DNA of 64,000 nucleotides from Methanosarcina mazei S-6 (GTDB taxonomy: Archaea > Halobacteriota > Methanosarcinia > Methanosarcinales > Methanosarcinaceae): NCBI RefSeq assembly GCF_000970205.1, contig NZ_CP009512.1:2666001-2730000 (forward strand), read 5' to 3'. This document shows positions 25,444 to 34,201 of this stretch, piece by piece. A program made the translations under genes and the position numbers. The notes under the pieces are model-generated. The model was not told the origin of the DNA. It made no database searches and saw nothing but the letters and a program-made list of their open reading frames with translations. Every line of letters starts with the position of its first letter. Position 1 is the first letter of the stretch.

Positions 25444-26553
25444 TCAGATCTCTATCAGCTCGTATTCCCTGCTCCCCATCCCGATTAGTTCAGCATATTC
25501 AAGCTGGTGAGTACCGTCAATTTTAGGCCAGGTCCCTTTAAACTTGTCAGCTCCTGCTTCATGGTTGCAGTGGAGAGCAGAGCCCACAAGCCCTTTCTGC
25601 CTGTTAACAAGGTCGTAGCTTGCCTGGTCGAGAGCCACAGGGTCTGTTGATGCAAGGATTCCTATATCAGGCACAATGGGCGCATCACTCCAGGGCACAC
25701 AGTCGCAGTCCGGGGTGATTTTAAGCAGGAAATTGATATAGCCTACCCTGTTTTCTTTTCCAATTACAGCTCCACATGCGTATTCAGTCATACACTCCAG
25801 GAACTCGGGGATGTCCTGTTCCCAGTTGAGGTCGATGGCGTTTTCGGGACAGACCTCCATGCACTGCCCGCAGCTGATGCAGACTCCGGGATTTATTCTG
25901 GAAACATCGCCTTCGAGGGATGCTGCTCCTACAGGACAGATTTCCACGCAGTTCCCGCAGCCGATGCACTTCTCCTCGACAACGTGCGGGCTTGTAGGGT
26001 AATGCTGGTCTTTTTTACCCGCCGCAGGCGCACATCCCATTGCCAGGTTTTTGATAGCACCCCCAAACCCTGCCATGATATGGCCCTTGAAATGGGACAT
26101 CACAATCATGGAATCGGCTTCAACGATGTCAGACCCTATTTTCACGGTTTTGAAGTGCTTCTGCCTGATATCGACCTCTGCTATGTTCTGGCTCTTAAGC
26201 CCGTCCGAAATAATGAGCGGAGCCCGGACGACAGAGTAATCAAAACCATGTTCTATGGCTGTTGTCAGGTGGTCAACCGCATTATGCCGGCTCCCGGAGT
26301 AGAGGGTGTTTGTGTCCGTGATAAACGGTTTCGCTCCGGCTGCCCTTATTTTATCAACTACCTGCCTGACAAAGACCGGGTTTATGTAGCCGTCATTCCC
26401 GTATTCTCCGAAATGGATCTTGATTGCGGTCAGGTCTTCTGCTCCGAGCAGCTCGACAAATCCTGCTTTATCGAAAAGCTTCTGGATCTTGCTTATCTTG
26501 CTCTCGTAGGGATTTTTTGCCCTCAGGTCTGAGAAATATACTTTACTTGCCAT
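25444..26553 (-). CDS. DUF362 protein with two [4Fe-4S] ferredoxin motifs
   Basis: The protein has 369 residues. The N-terminal and C-terminal parts form the DUF362 domain (IKIHFGEYGNDGYINPVFVRQVVDK, VMSHFKGHIMAGFGGAIKNLAMG, GILASTDPVALDQASYDLV). Two bacterial-type ferredoxin clusters are inserted at about residues 193-235: CIGCGNCVEICPVG and CISCGQCMEVCPEN. Such proteins are probably cytosolic redox proteins; their reaction is unknown. The length and domain order match archaeal family members. Confidence 0.92.
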   Translation of the reverse strand: MASKVYFSDLRAKNPYESKISKIQKLFDKAGFVELLGAEDLTAIKIHFGEYGNDGYINPVFVRQVVDKIRAAGAKPFITDTNTLYSGSRHNAVDHLTTAIEHGFDYSVVRAPLIISDGLKSQNIAEVDIRQKHFKTVKIGSDIVEADSMIVMSHFKGHIMAGFGGAIKNLAMGCAPAAGKKDQHYPTSPHVVEEKCIGCGNCVEICPVGAASLEGDVSRINPGVCISCGQCMEVCPENAIDLNWEQDIPEFLECMTEYACGAVIGKENRVGYINFLLKITPDCDCVPWSDAPIVPDIGILASTDPVALDQASYDLVNRQKGLVGSALHCNHEAGADKFKGTWPKIDGTHQLEYAELIGMGSREYELIEI

Positions 26554-26763
26554 TCAAATAACTCCCATCAAAAGAAAATGAAATTATTACTCTTACCCTG
26601 CTGTGCAACTAAGAAAGTCTTATTCATTTTTAGGTGTTACGCTGTTCTGGAGAGAAGGAAATAAATCAGTTGTCTATTCAAGTACTCTTTAAATAACCTG
26701 AAACTCAGAAAAAATAGGACGAGTATAAAGTGAGCCTTCATTATTCAAAAATAGAATAGGCCG

Positions 26764-26975
26764 CCTGACAGCTTTCCTCTCAATTTATTATATTTTTTAA
26801 TATCCACTGCTATTTCCCTGTATCTTTCCTTTTCAAGCCGTTTAAGCCCGATTTTGGCTTTTTTGACGGTAAAATGAGTTCTTCAGTTAACCTGTGGTAG
26901 CTGGCAAGCCGTTCCTCAGGAATAAGCCCGTCCTCAACCGCTTTCAGGACAGCTCAGCCGGGCTCTTTCAGAGGC
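26764..26975 (-). pseudogene. Decayed copy of the 3' end of rsgA
   Basis: The sequence follows the last 210 bases of rsgA (29760-29965) almost throughout: for example TTATATTTTTTAATATCCACTGCTATTT against TTATATTTTTTAATGTCCACTGCTATTT, and the shared GCTGGCAAGCCGTTCCTCAGGAATAA. I judge about three quarters of positions identical, with small gaps and an interrupted frame. It carries no start and none of the GTPase motifs. It sits on the other side of the TPR gene from the intact rsgA, in the same orientation. Confidence 0.85.
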
Positions 26976-27029
26976 TGGTAAAAAGTTGGATGGGGCATCG
27001 AGTGCCCTCAGATTTCTATTGTTTCGAGA

Positions 27030-29603
27030 TCATAGCTCTTCGACTAAGGAAGTCCATTCAGGGTCTTCTTCAGTCAGTTTTGCGTCGAGCTCTTCAGCTT
27101 TTTTACGGTATTCCTTTGCAGTTTTGGAGTCCCCCAGCTCTTCAAGGAGATTTGCGTAGTTGCTGAAAAGTAAAAAATTTCTTCTCAGGGGATTAAGGTC
27201 TTCCGGATTGGATTTTGCCAGGCTTTCGTTAAGGGCAAGGGCTTTTTCAAAGCACTCTTTTCCTTTTTCCTGCTGATCCGTAACCGAATATCCGATCCCG
27301 ATATTATTCAGGGCTCCAAGCATATGATGGAGGTGCTTTGGGTTTTCAGGGTCGTTTTCATACAGGATTTTGAGGCTTCTGTATGCATATTCGTATTCCT
27401 GGATTGTTTCTTCCAGTTTATCGGCATCCCTGTATATGTCCCCGATTTGTTCGGCAAAACTGGCAAGCATCTCCTGAAGCTTCAGGTTCATCGGGTAAGC
27501 TTCATATAATTTTTCAATTGTTCGGAGTGCAAGCTCATAGTATTTCCTGGCAATGCTTGAGTCTTTATTTTCAGACTCCAATTTTTCAAGGAGGGACATT
27601 CCTGAGAAGAATGCTTTACCTGATGTAAGGATTAAGATTTCCGGGTTCCCGGACTGTTCAGCAATTATTTGTTCAAATCTTTCAAGAGCCTGCCTGTGGT
27701 AGACACTGGCTTTTTCTTCGTCTCCAATTTCGGAATGCAGCACTCCAAGTTCAAAGTATGTAGTTTCTATATCCAGATCATGACAGTGTTCCAGAGCATG
27801 ATCATGGTCCATTTCATGATCATGATCCAGATCGTGGTTTAGATCGTGGTCGTGGTTTAGATCATGGGTATGGTTCAGATTATGGCTGTGGTTCAGATTA
27901 TGGCTGTGGTTCAGATTATGGTCGTGGTCATGATCATGGCAACTCGCAGGAGGCATTATCTCAAGGAGCTGTTTCTGTACTTCCAGAACCCTTTCATACA
28001 TCCGGATTGCTTTTTCGAATTCCCGGTTCTCTTTGAACAGCGTACCCAGGACTGTCAGGGTTTCGAGCAGCTCCTCATGGAAAAATTCACTCGTGGGGTC
28101 AGATTCGAAGGCTTCCAGAAATATTGGGAGAGCCCTTTCGTGATATTGCACTGCAGTTTCAGGCTCCTCTTCTGCATACAGCCTTCCAATCTGGTTCCAG
28201 GTATCGGCTTTATTAGCTTCTAACATGAGTTTATCGGCTTCTGCTGGGTGAAGATTTTCGTAAATTTCGATTTCTTTATCATAATAAGCCCTTGCTTTTT
28301 CAATTTCTTCCTCTTCCGCAAAAAGGTCACCAAGCTCCCGGTAGATGTCGGAAAGCTTAAGAGAATATTCAGGATTTTCAGGGTTTTCAGGTTCTTTTTG
28401 CAGCAGATTTTCATAGATATGCAGTTCGTCCTTATAGCACATTTCTGCACTTTCGAAGTCTCCAATCTCTGAAAACAGCTCTGCCAGTTCATCTAAAGAG
28501 ATGGCAAGGTTTTTATCGGCTCCAAGCAGATCCGGGTATTTATCAATCAGTCCCCGGAAAGTTTCCCTCGCCTTCGTATAGTAGTCCCTGGCTTTTGTAG
28601 TGTCTTCCGTGTCTGAAAATATTAAGCCTGAATCTTTGTACATATCTGCAATGGCCATAGAAAAAAGAATATTTCTGGGAACTGAAATGTTTTCGGAAAC
28701 TTCAATATTTTCAGAAACCGGAATATTTTCAGGCTCTTCTTTGATTTCGCTCTCAAGCAGGTTCAATGCCTCCTTATAGCACTCCTCTGCCTTTACGAGA
28801 TTTTCCTGGTCCGAATATATACCTGCCAGGTAACGGTATATGTAACTCAGGTAAACTTTGGTTTCAGAGTTTTCAGGGTCTTTATCGAGGACTTTTCCGT
28901 AAATCTCTATTGCCCGATCATAAACGCGCTTTGCCTCTTCTATATATTCCTCTTCTAAATATTCCTCTCCCTCACACATCCTTCCAAAATTCATGAGAGA
29001 ATCATCAAGGCTGCTGAGGTGTTCGGATATTTCAGTTTCACTTTTGAGCAATTTCTCAATGAGATCGAATTTTTTATCAAAAAGTGGAACTGCGTCTCCG
29101 GTCAATTCTCCGGCTTCAAAACAGAGCCCTATGTGTTCGATCGTTTTCAGGAAATCTTCCAGGTACTCCGGATTTTCGGGATCTGACTCCAATAACTTCT
29201 CAAAACCCAGAACCGTTTTTTCAAAAATCCCTTTCATCGGAGAGATATACTCTCTTGCTTTAACGGGATCTTCAAGCTTCAGAAGGATATCTCCAATACT
29301 TCCAATCGTGTCTCGCATAAAAGACCGGTAATCTTCTTTTTCCGGTTCTTTTGAAAAAAGGTCCCAGCTAATTTCCAGCGCCTTTCCGAAAAGTGCAAGC
29401 GACTCTTCGAGTTCATCAATCCTGTATTTTGCAAAACCTTTAAAAAACAGAAGATGATATGAAATCTCAGGGTTATTCACTTCCTTTTCGATCTTTTCAA
29501 CCTTATCAAGGTTTTCAAAGGCTTTTTTATATCTATCATGATCTATATCGTAGGCTGCTTTCTTCAATAAACGAAAAGCAGAATCCTGTAGCTTCCTTGA
29601 CAT
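27030..29603 (-). CDS. Large TPR-repeat protein with a His/Asp/Asn-rich insert
   Basis: The protein has 857 residues and no signal peptide or membrane segment. Most of it is tetratricopeptide repeats of about 45-50 residues, each with patterns such as KARDYYTKARETFRGLIDKYP, ESAEMCYKDELHIYENLLQKEPENP and KARAYYDKEIEIYENLHP. At about residues 553-610 it is interrupted by a low-complexity stretch of alternating HD, NH and HN pairs (CHDHDHDHNLNHSHNLNH and so on) with two cysteines. This could bind transition metals, or be a neutral microsatellite. The gene is flanked by rsgA and the rsgA remnant. Partner proteins are unknown. Confidence 0.9.
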   Translation of the reverse strand: MSRKLQDSAFRLLKKAAYDIDHDRYKKAFENLDKVEKIEKEVNNPEISYHLLFFKGFAKYRIDELEESLALFGKALEISWDLFSKEPEKEDYRSFMRDTIGSIGDILLKLEDPVKAREYISPMKGIFEKTVLGFEKLLESDPENPEYLEDFLKTIEHIGLCFEAGELTGDAVPLFDKKFDLIEKLLKSETEISEHLSSLDDSLMNFGRMCEGEEYLEEEYIEEAKRVYDRAIEIYGKVLDKDPENSETKVYLSYIYRYLAGIYSDQENLVKAEECYKEALNLLESEIKEEPENIPVSENIEVSENISVPRNILFSMAIADMYKDSGLIFSDTEDTTKARDYYTKARETFRGLIDKYPDLLGADKNLAISLDELAELFSEIGDFESAEMCYKDELHIYENLLQKEPENPENPEYSLKLSDIYRELGDLFAEEEEIEKARAYYDKEIEIYENLHPAEADKLMLEANKADTWNQIGRLYAEEEPETAVQYHERALPIFLEAFESDPTSEFFHEELLETLTVLGTLFKENREFEKAIRMYERVLEVQKQLLEIMPPASCHDHDHDHNLNHSHNLNHSHNLNHTHDLNHDHDLNHDLDHDHEMDHDHALEHCHDLDIETTYFELGVLHSEIGDEEKASVYHRQALERFEQIIAEQSGNPEILILTSGKAFFSGMSLLEKLESENKDSSIARKYYELALRTIEKLYEAYPMNLKLQEMLASFAEQIGDIYRDADKLEETIQEYEYAYRSLKILYENDPENPKHLHHMLGALNNIGIGYSVTDQQEKGKECFEKALALNESLAKSNPEDLNPLRRNFLLFSNYANLLEELGDSKTAKEYRKKAEELDAKLTEEDPEWTSLVEEL

Positions 29604-29759
29604 AGAAATAGCATAGGTTTTTTCATATAATAATTGTAGGTCAGGGTAATTGTAAGTCAGGGAGGGTTCAATGTAAACTACTCCTCCCAGTTTCCTCCCA
29701 GGTCGAAAACGATTGATAAAACCCTGATAATGCTTGCATTCTTAAAAATAAACCCTATC

Positions 29760-30869
29760 TTACAGCTTCCCGGTGGATTTCTTATATTTTTTAATGTCCA
29801 CTGCTATTTTCTTGAACCTTTCCTTTTCAAGCCTCTTCAACCCGATTTCTGACTTTCTTGACTGAAACGCAAGTTCGTCAGTTAACCTGTGATAGCTGGC
29901 AAGCCGTTCCTCAGGAATAATCCCATCCTTAACAGCTTTCAGTACGGCACAGCCCGGCTCGTCCCGGTGGGTGCAGTCTTTAAACTTACAATTGCTGGCT
30001 GCATCAACGATTTCGGAAAAAGCTTTCTCAATCCCTTCGGCAGAATCCCCGAGCTGGATTTCCCTGATCCCGGGGTTGTCTATAAGGACTGCTCCATTCG
30101 GAAGAAGAAACATCTGGCGGACTGTGGTTGTGTGCCTGCCTTTTTCATCGTCTTCCCTGATACCCCCGGTTCTCTGGACGGTTTCACCAAGAAGAGAGTT
30201 GATAAGTGTGGATTTTCCGACACCAGAAGAGCCTACAAGTGCAACTGTTTCACCCGGATTGAGGTGAGGACTTAGTGCCTCCAGCCCTGTTTTTGAGAGG
30301 GCACTTAACGGAATAACCGGCACGTTTCCTGCAATAGATTGGATTTTTTCTACCAGCCGGATTGGATTGTCCTCAAGGTCAATTTTGTTAAGCAGAATCA
30401 CAGGTCTTGCCCCGGAAGAATACACAATGGCAAGATATCTCTCAAGCCTTCGAAGGTTGAGATCCTTCCCCGTGGCAGTCACAATGAAAATTGTATCAAT
30501 ATTTGCAGCAATTACCTGCTCTCCGCCCCCATCTCCTGCTGCTCCTCTTGAAAGGCAGGTCCTTCTGGGCAGGATATTCACAATCATACGCGAACCAGTC
30601 TCGGGCTGGTCGAGCAAAACAACAAAATCCCCTACAACAGGCTGCTTTCCGATTTTTTGGAGTGCACCGGAAATTCCTGCCTGTATGACAGCCCCAGGGG
30701 CAAGGACTTCGCAGACTGTTTTGTGCCTTGATGTGACCCTTCCGGGAACGTAGGGGCCTTTGTAGAAGGAAAAAGCCAGCTCAAGTTCTTCATTCCAGCC
30801 TGGAATATTATCGGTGTCACTGTGGACTGAATTGTGACCTGAACCTTCCGTTTCACTATGATTATTCAT
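29760..30869 (-). CDS. rsgA: Ribosome-associated GTPase RsgA (YjeQ/EngC)
   Basis: The protein has 369 residues. After a variable head comes an OB-fold (residues about 35-110). The circularly permuted GTPase domain follows, with G4 LLNKIDLED before G1 [16 protein letters not shown] (about 210-225) and G3 [14 protein letters not shown]-terminal zinc-knuckle reads [14 protein letters not shown]. RsgA assists late assembly of the small ribosomal subunit in bacteria; archaeal occurrences are patchy, so transfer from bacteria is likely (inference). Its 3' end was partly duplicated to 26764-26975. Confidence 0.93.
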   Translation of the reverse strand: MNNHSETEGSGHNSVHSDTDNIPGWNEELELAFSFYKGPYVPGRVTSRHKTVCEVLAPGAVIQAGISGALQKIGKQPVVGDFVVLLDQPETGSRMIVNILPRRTCLSRGAAGDGGGEQVIAANIDTIFIVTATGKDLNLRRLERYLAIVYSSGARPVILLNKIDLEDNPIRLVEKIQSIAGNVPVIPLSALSKTGLEALSPHLNPGETVALVGSSGVGKSTLINSLLGETVQRTGGIREDDEKGRHTTTVRQMFLLPNGAVLIDNPGIREIQLGDSAEGIEKAFSEIVDAASNCKFKDCTHRDEPGCAVLKAVKDGIIPEERLASYHRLTDELAFQSRKSEIGLKRLEKERFKKIAVDIKKYKKSTGKL

Positions 30870-31085
30870 AAGATGGAAGTATCCGATTAAATTGATAAAT
30901 ATTTTGATATTTAGATGTTATCGGCTGGATTTTACCCGAGAATTTCTTTTTTACCGAGTGTAGAAACTCCTACTGAAGATAAATTTCAATATTTCACCAG
31001 CAGACAAAAATCCCCATCCTAAACCCGAGTACTCTGTTTCAAACTCTTTTTATAGAAATACAGAGGAATAAAAGAAAGAGTAAGA

Positions 31086-31355
31086 ATGAATGGAAAAGAT
31101 AAAGAGAACGTAAAAGAAGATGCAATGGGTTCAGGACTTGCAATTGGCATGTCATTAGGTTTGATATTTGGAGCTTTAATGAACAATATAGCCCTGGGAG
31201 TTGCTTTTGGACCTGTTATTGGAATTGCTTTAGGGGCTTTATTTCAGGGAAAAAAGGAAAGAGAGTATGTGAAAAATCAAACTGCGGGCGGCCACCCCAC
31301 CCTAAAGGATGGGGTATGCTTCGGGCCGCCCGCCCGGTTACTCGGGGACAGATAA
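31086..31355 (+). CDS. Small glycine-zipper membrane protein whose C-terminus runs into a palindromic element
   Basis: The protein has 89 residues. Residues about 15-55 form two hydrophobic, glycine-rich segments (GLAIGMSLGLIFGALM, IALGVAFGPVIGIALGALF) with GxxxG spacing. The last 24 residues, from about residue 66, are encoded by the GC-rich nested palindrome at 31284-31333 and differ in base composition from the rest. The ancestral stop codon may therefore have been lost by insertion of that element. Function is unknown. Confidence 0.65.
   Translation: MNGKDKENVKEDAMGSGLAIGMSLGLIFGALMNNIALGVAFGPVIGIALGALFQGKKEREYVKNQTAGGHPTLKDGVCFGPPARLLGDR
31284..31333. repeat. Nested palindromic element 1 (REP-like or IS200/IS605-type end)
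   Basis: A perfect outer stem GCGGGCGGCC (31284-31293) with GGCCGCCCGC (31324-31333) encloses an inner hairpin CCCCACCC-TAAA-GGATGGGG (31295-31314) followed by GTATGC. The inner core is shared with the element at 31482-31530, while the outer stems differ in sequence. Confidence 0.85.
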
Positions 31356-31763
31356 TTAAGCATCCTCTAACAAGGTTTCATGAACATAAGTGATTGAAAT
31401 TTGCCTCGGTTTCCGGTCCGATTTACGATTATTATACAAGGAAGCTATGATTTAGAGATTTAAAGAGAAAAACGAAGAGGCGAGGGTTCACTTCATCCCC
31501 TACCTAAAGGAAGGGGTATTCGTGACCCTCTGCGCTCCCGTTGTAATAAATAGTAACTTACTTTCATGCCAATGAATAAGGGCTCTGTAGATTTCCACAA
31601 AGCCGTATCTGTTTAAAGAACGGATTACTTCAAAAGCATTAAAAAAAGGAATTATCAGGTTTATGAGAGCCAGGAATTATTTCAGCTCCATTCGAGCCTG
31701 TAAATTTGTCTATCCCTCTTAGACCTGATAGTACCGCTGATACAACATTTCACTATTCAATAG
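31356..31763. other. Intergenic region containing the second palindromic element
   Basis: No gene is supported. The palindromic element at 31482-31530 is the only clear structure. The right side, to 31763, is the 3' flank of the catalase gene; TTCATAAAAGAGGC-like runs are absent and no strong terminator is seen. Confidence 0.5.
31482..31530. repeat. Nested palindromic element 2, same core as element 1
   Basis: Outer stem GAGGGTTCAC (31482-31491) with GTGACCCTC (31522-31530), one base bulged. The inner hairpin is CCCCTACC-TAAA-GGAAGGGG (31497-31516) followed by GTATTC. In both elements the third pair from the loop is a mismatch opposite A, and the loop is TAAA. Confidence 0.85.
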
Positions 31764-33461
31764 TTACAAAAGCCAGGGATCATTTTCGGGTTCAATGTAG
31801 GGATCACCGTTAGTATCAATTTCCCTGCACGAATCTTTTTTCATTGTCGGTTGATTTAATTCGGGATGCTTATTGTTTGCCTCGTAATTGGCTTCTCTTG
31901 AAGTACGCGCTGGCAAGTTTAAATCAACGGTTGAGATATCTATCTCCAGTGCTTTTGCAACACCTTCACCATATTTAGGGTCTGCCTGATAGCAATTGTA
32001 AATATGCCTGTGCTTGATCTGGAGGGTGGAATCGCCCATATTTCTGGCGGTATTTTCAAACAGAACCTGCTGCTGATCAGGAGTCATAGCTCTGAATAAC
32101 TCGCCTGGCTGAGTGTAATAATCACTGTCATCTTCTCTGAAATCATATCTCAGGATGTCTGTTGAACCTGTTTTTTCAACCGGAAGTGCATATTGAGGCT
32201 GGTCTTTCCAGTTTCCATAGCTATTGGGTTCATAATGCAGCTGGCTTCCTCTATTGCCATCAACTCTCATCTGTCCGTCCCTATGGAAGCTGTGATAGTT
32301 TTTAACGCCCTGGGGAGAATTCACAGGTATCTGATGGTGGTTTACACCCAATCTATACCTGTGTGCATCCCCATAAGAGAACAAACGCCCCTGCAACATG
32401 CGGTCCGGGGAAAAACTAATTCCCGGGACTACGTTAGCTGGCGAAAAAGCAGCCTGTTCCACGTCTGCAAAATAGTTTTCAGGATTTTTGTTTAACTCAA
32501 ATTCACCAACCGGTATCAGTGGAAAATCCTTTTTATGCCACATTTTAGTCAGGTCAAATGGGTTATTCTTCATAGAATTTGCCTGTTCCTCTGTCATAAC
32601 CTGGATATACATTTTCCATTTTGGGAACATGCCTTTTTCAATGGCTTCGTAGAGGTCTCTTTGATGGCTTTCACGGTCCATTCCGACAACTATTGCAGCT
32701 TCCTGGTCTGTGAGGTTTCTTATACCCTGCTGTGACCTGAAGTGGAACCTTACCCATACACGCTCATTATTTTTGTTTATCAAACTGTAAGCATGACTGC
32801 TAAATCCATGCATGTGCCTGAATGAAGAAGGTAGTCCACGGTCACCCATGATAATAGTTACCTGCAGCAGGGCTTCGGGTAAAGATGTCCAGAAGTCCCA
32901 GTTAGTATTTGGGCTGCGCATATTGGTACGCGGGTCACGTTTAACAGCGTGGTTCAGGTCAGGAAACTTAAGAGGGTCTCGGAAAAAGAACACAGGCGTG
33001 TTGTTCCCTACCATGTCCCAGTTGCCTTCTTCAGTGTAAAACTTCAAAGCAAAACCACGAATATCACGCTCTGCATCAGCCGCTCCACGCTCACCAGCTA
33101 CGGTAGAAAAGCGTGCAAACATTTTGGTTTGCTTTCCTATTTCAGAAAATATGGCTGCTTTGGTGTAACTGGTTATATCATGAGTTACGGTAAACGTCCC
33201 AAATGCTCCCGAGCCTTTTGCATGCATTCTGCGCTCCGGAATTACTTCTCTGTCAAAATGTGCCAGTTTTTCCAAAAACCAGATATCCTGAAGCATAAGG
33301 GGACCGCGTCTACCGCTTGTCATGCTGTCCTGGTTGCTTTCCACCGGAGCTCCTGCTACTGTAGTTAATTCAGGAGTGTCTCCCACTGTTTGATTTCTGC
33401 TTGGAAGCGGCTCACCTAATTGATTTTTATCCATAGGATTTTTACAGTTGTCGCCTTTCAT
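31764..33461 (-). CDS. katA: Monofunctional heme catalase
   Basis: The protein has 565 residues. The distal histidine lies in [16 protein letters not shown], the active-site asparagine in [10 protein letters not shown], and the proximal heme tyrosine in [14 protein letters not shown]. Clade-type segments such as [24 protein letters not shown] and SPDRMLQGR are present. It decomposes hydrogen peroxide in the cytosol. It is somewhat longer than small-subunit bacterial catalases (about 480-500 residues), from extensions at both ends. Catalase in a strict anaerobe suggests an aerotolerance role and a bacterial origin (inference). Confidence 0.95.
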   Translation of the reverse strand: MKGDNCKNPMDKNQLGEPLPSRNQTVGDTPELTTVAGAPVESNQDSMTSGRRGPLMLQDIWFLEKLAHFDREVIPERRMHAKGSGAFGTFTVTHDITSYTKAAIFSEIGKQTKMFARFSTVAGERGAADAERDIRGFALKFYTEEGNWDMVGNNTPVFFFRDPLKFPDLNHAVKRDPRTNMRSPNTNWDFWTSLPEALLQVTIIMGDRGLPSSFRHMHGFSSHAYSLINKNNERVWVRFHFRSQQGIRNLTDQEAAIVVGMDRESHQRDLYEAIEKGMFPKWKMYIQVMTEEQANSMKNNPFDLTKMWHKKDFPLIPVGEFELNKNPENYFADVEQAAFSPANVVPGISFSPDRMLQGRLFSYGDAHRYRLGVNHHQIPVNSPQGVKNYHSFHRDGQMRVDGNRGSQLHYEPNSYGNWKDQPQYALPVEKTGSTDILRYDFREDDSDYYTQPGELFRAMTPDQQQVLFENTARNMGDSTLQIKHRHIYNCYQADPKYGEGVAKALEIDISTVDLNLPARTSREANYEANNKHPELNQPTMKKDSCREIDTNGDPYIEPENDPWLL

Positions 33462-33954
33462 AAAATACCCTCAACTATACTCTCACGTAACTTTTTTGTG
33501 TTCACATTAAGACACTATCAAGTCCACTGGAAAAAAATCACTTTCATCAGAATTTAAGCATGTAAACTATTTCTTCCTCGCAGACCTGATAAAACCTTAA
33601 AACCTATTCCCCTGTAAAGGCAAATGTTTTTACAATTTAACCTTACTATGAATACAATTTAAACCTTATATTAGCTCTGGTTAACATTTATTGAGATATC
33701 TTTGTCCAGTACTAATCCCGTTATTTTTCAGGGTAGCTTCATCTTGTAATTTCAATGCTTTATTTACAGGCTTTACTATGAAACCCAATTATTACAGAAG
33801 ACATAACTCTAAAAAAACAAACATGGAACTCTTCGAATTACAGGCACAAAAATATGAAAATTCTTTCAAGTACTTTCATGCTAAATAGTAAAAAAGGCAT
33901 TTAAGGCTTTTAAATTGGGGAAGAAGGAATGCAGTTATTACTGGAGGTAATTGT
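33462..33954. other. AT-rich leader region between the catalase start and the structured element
   Basis: No gene is supported. It contains the likely catalase promoter (TATA-like stretches near 33640-33660) and a short open frame at 33778-33888 that I could not support. Confidence 0.4.
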
Positions 33955-34155
33955 CGGGCAGCCTGTTCAGGTTGGAGTAGCCGCACACAATTTGATTTTA
34001 GCATAAATTTCCCACCCCGCAGTCAACGACCTCTGCCCGTTGGTCCGAAGGCATCGGAAGGGTGCATTTTGACATCGTAGCGGCACGAACTGGCTGTCGT
34101 TCTTATTCTCGTGCCCGGGTTTTTGCAGGAGCAGTCCATTGCTCCTGCCGATGCC
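33955..34155. ncRNA. Candidate structured RNA: GC-rich, four interlocking stems
   Basis: Stem 1 pairs CGGGCAG (33955-33961) with CTGCCCG (34033-34039). Stem 2 pairs GGCATCGG (34050-34057) with CCGATGCC (34148-34155). Stem 2 encloses stem 3, GGCACGA (34082-34088) with TCGTGCC (34109-34115), and stem 4, GCAGGAGCA (34125-34133) with TGCTCCTGC (34140-34148). All are perfect pairs. The base composition is clearly richer in G and C than the flanks. It lies 47 bases past the end of the helicase gene and about 500 bases before catalase. I could not match it to RNase P, SRP or tRNA. Direction of transcription is unknown, and an inactive mobile-element end is an alternative. Confidence 0.5.
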
Positions 34156-34201
34156 AATCGATCAATGGTTAGTTATAATGCAATGCACAGACGAACGGTG
34201 T

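Noticed and set aside
26894-27166. Open frame across the rsgA remnant and the end of the TPR gene
   Set aside because: It is antisense to both, and the sequence is explained by the rsgA 3' copy and the TPR reading frame.
33778-33888. Short open frame (about 36 codons) upstream of the structured element
   Set aside because: It has a start but no recognised family and no strong ribosome-binding site. It could be real, but I cannot support it.
33955-34155. Structured element as RNase P RNA, SRP RNA or a tRNA
   Set aside because: The conserved core motifs of these RNAs (for example the GAGGAAAGUCC region of RNase P) are not present, and no tRNA fold or CCA-type acceptor stem is seen.
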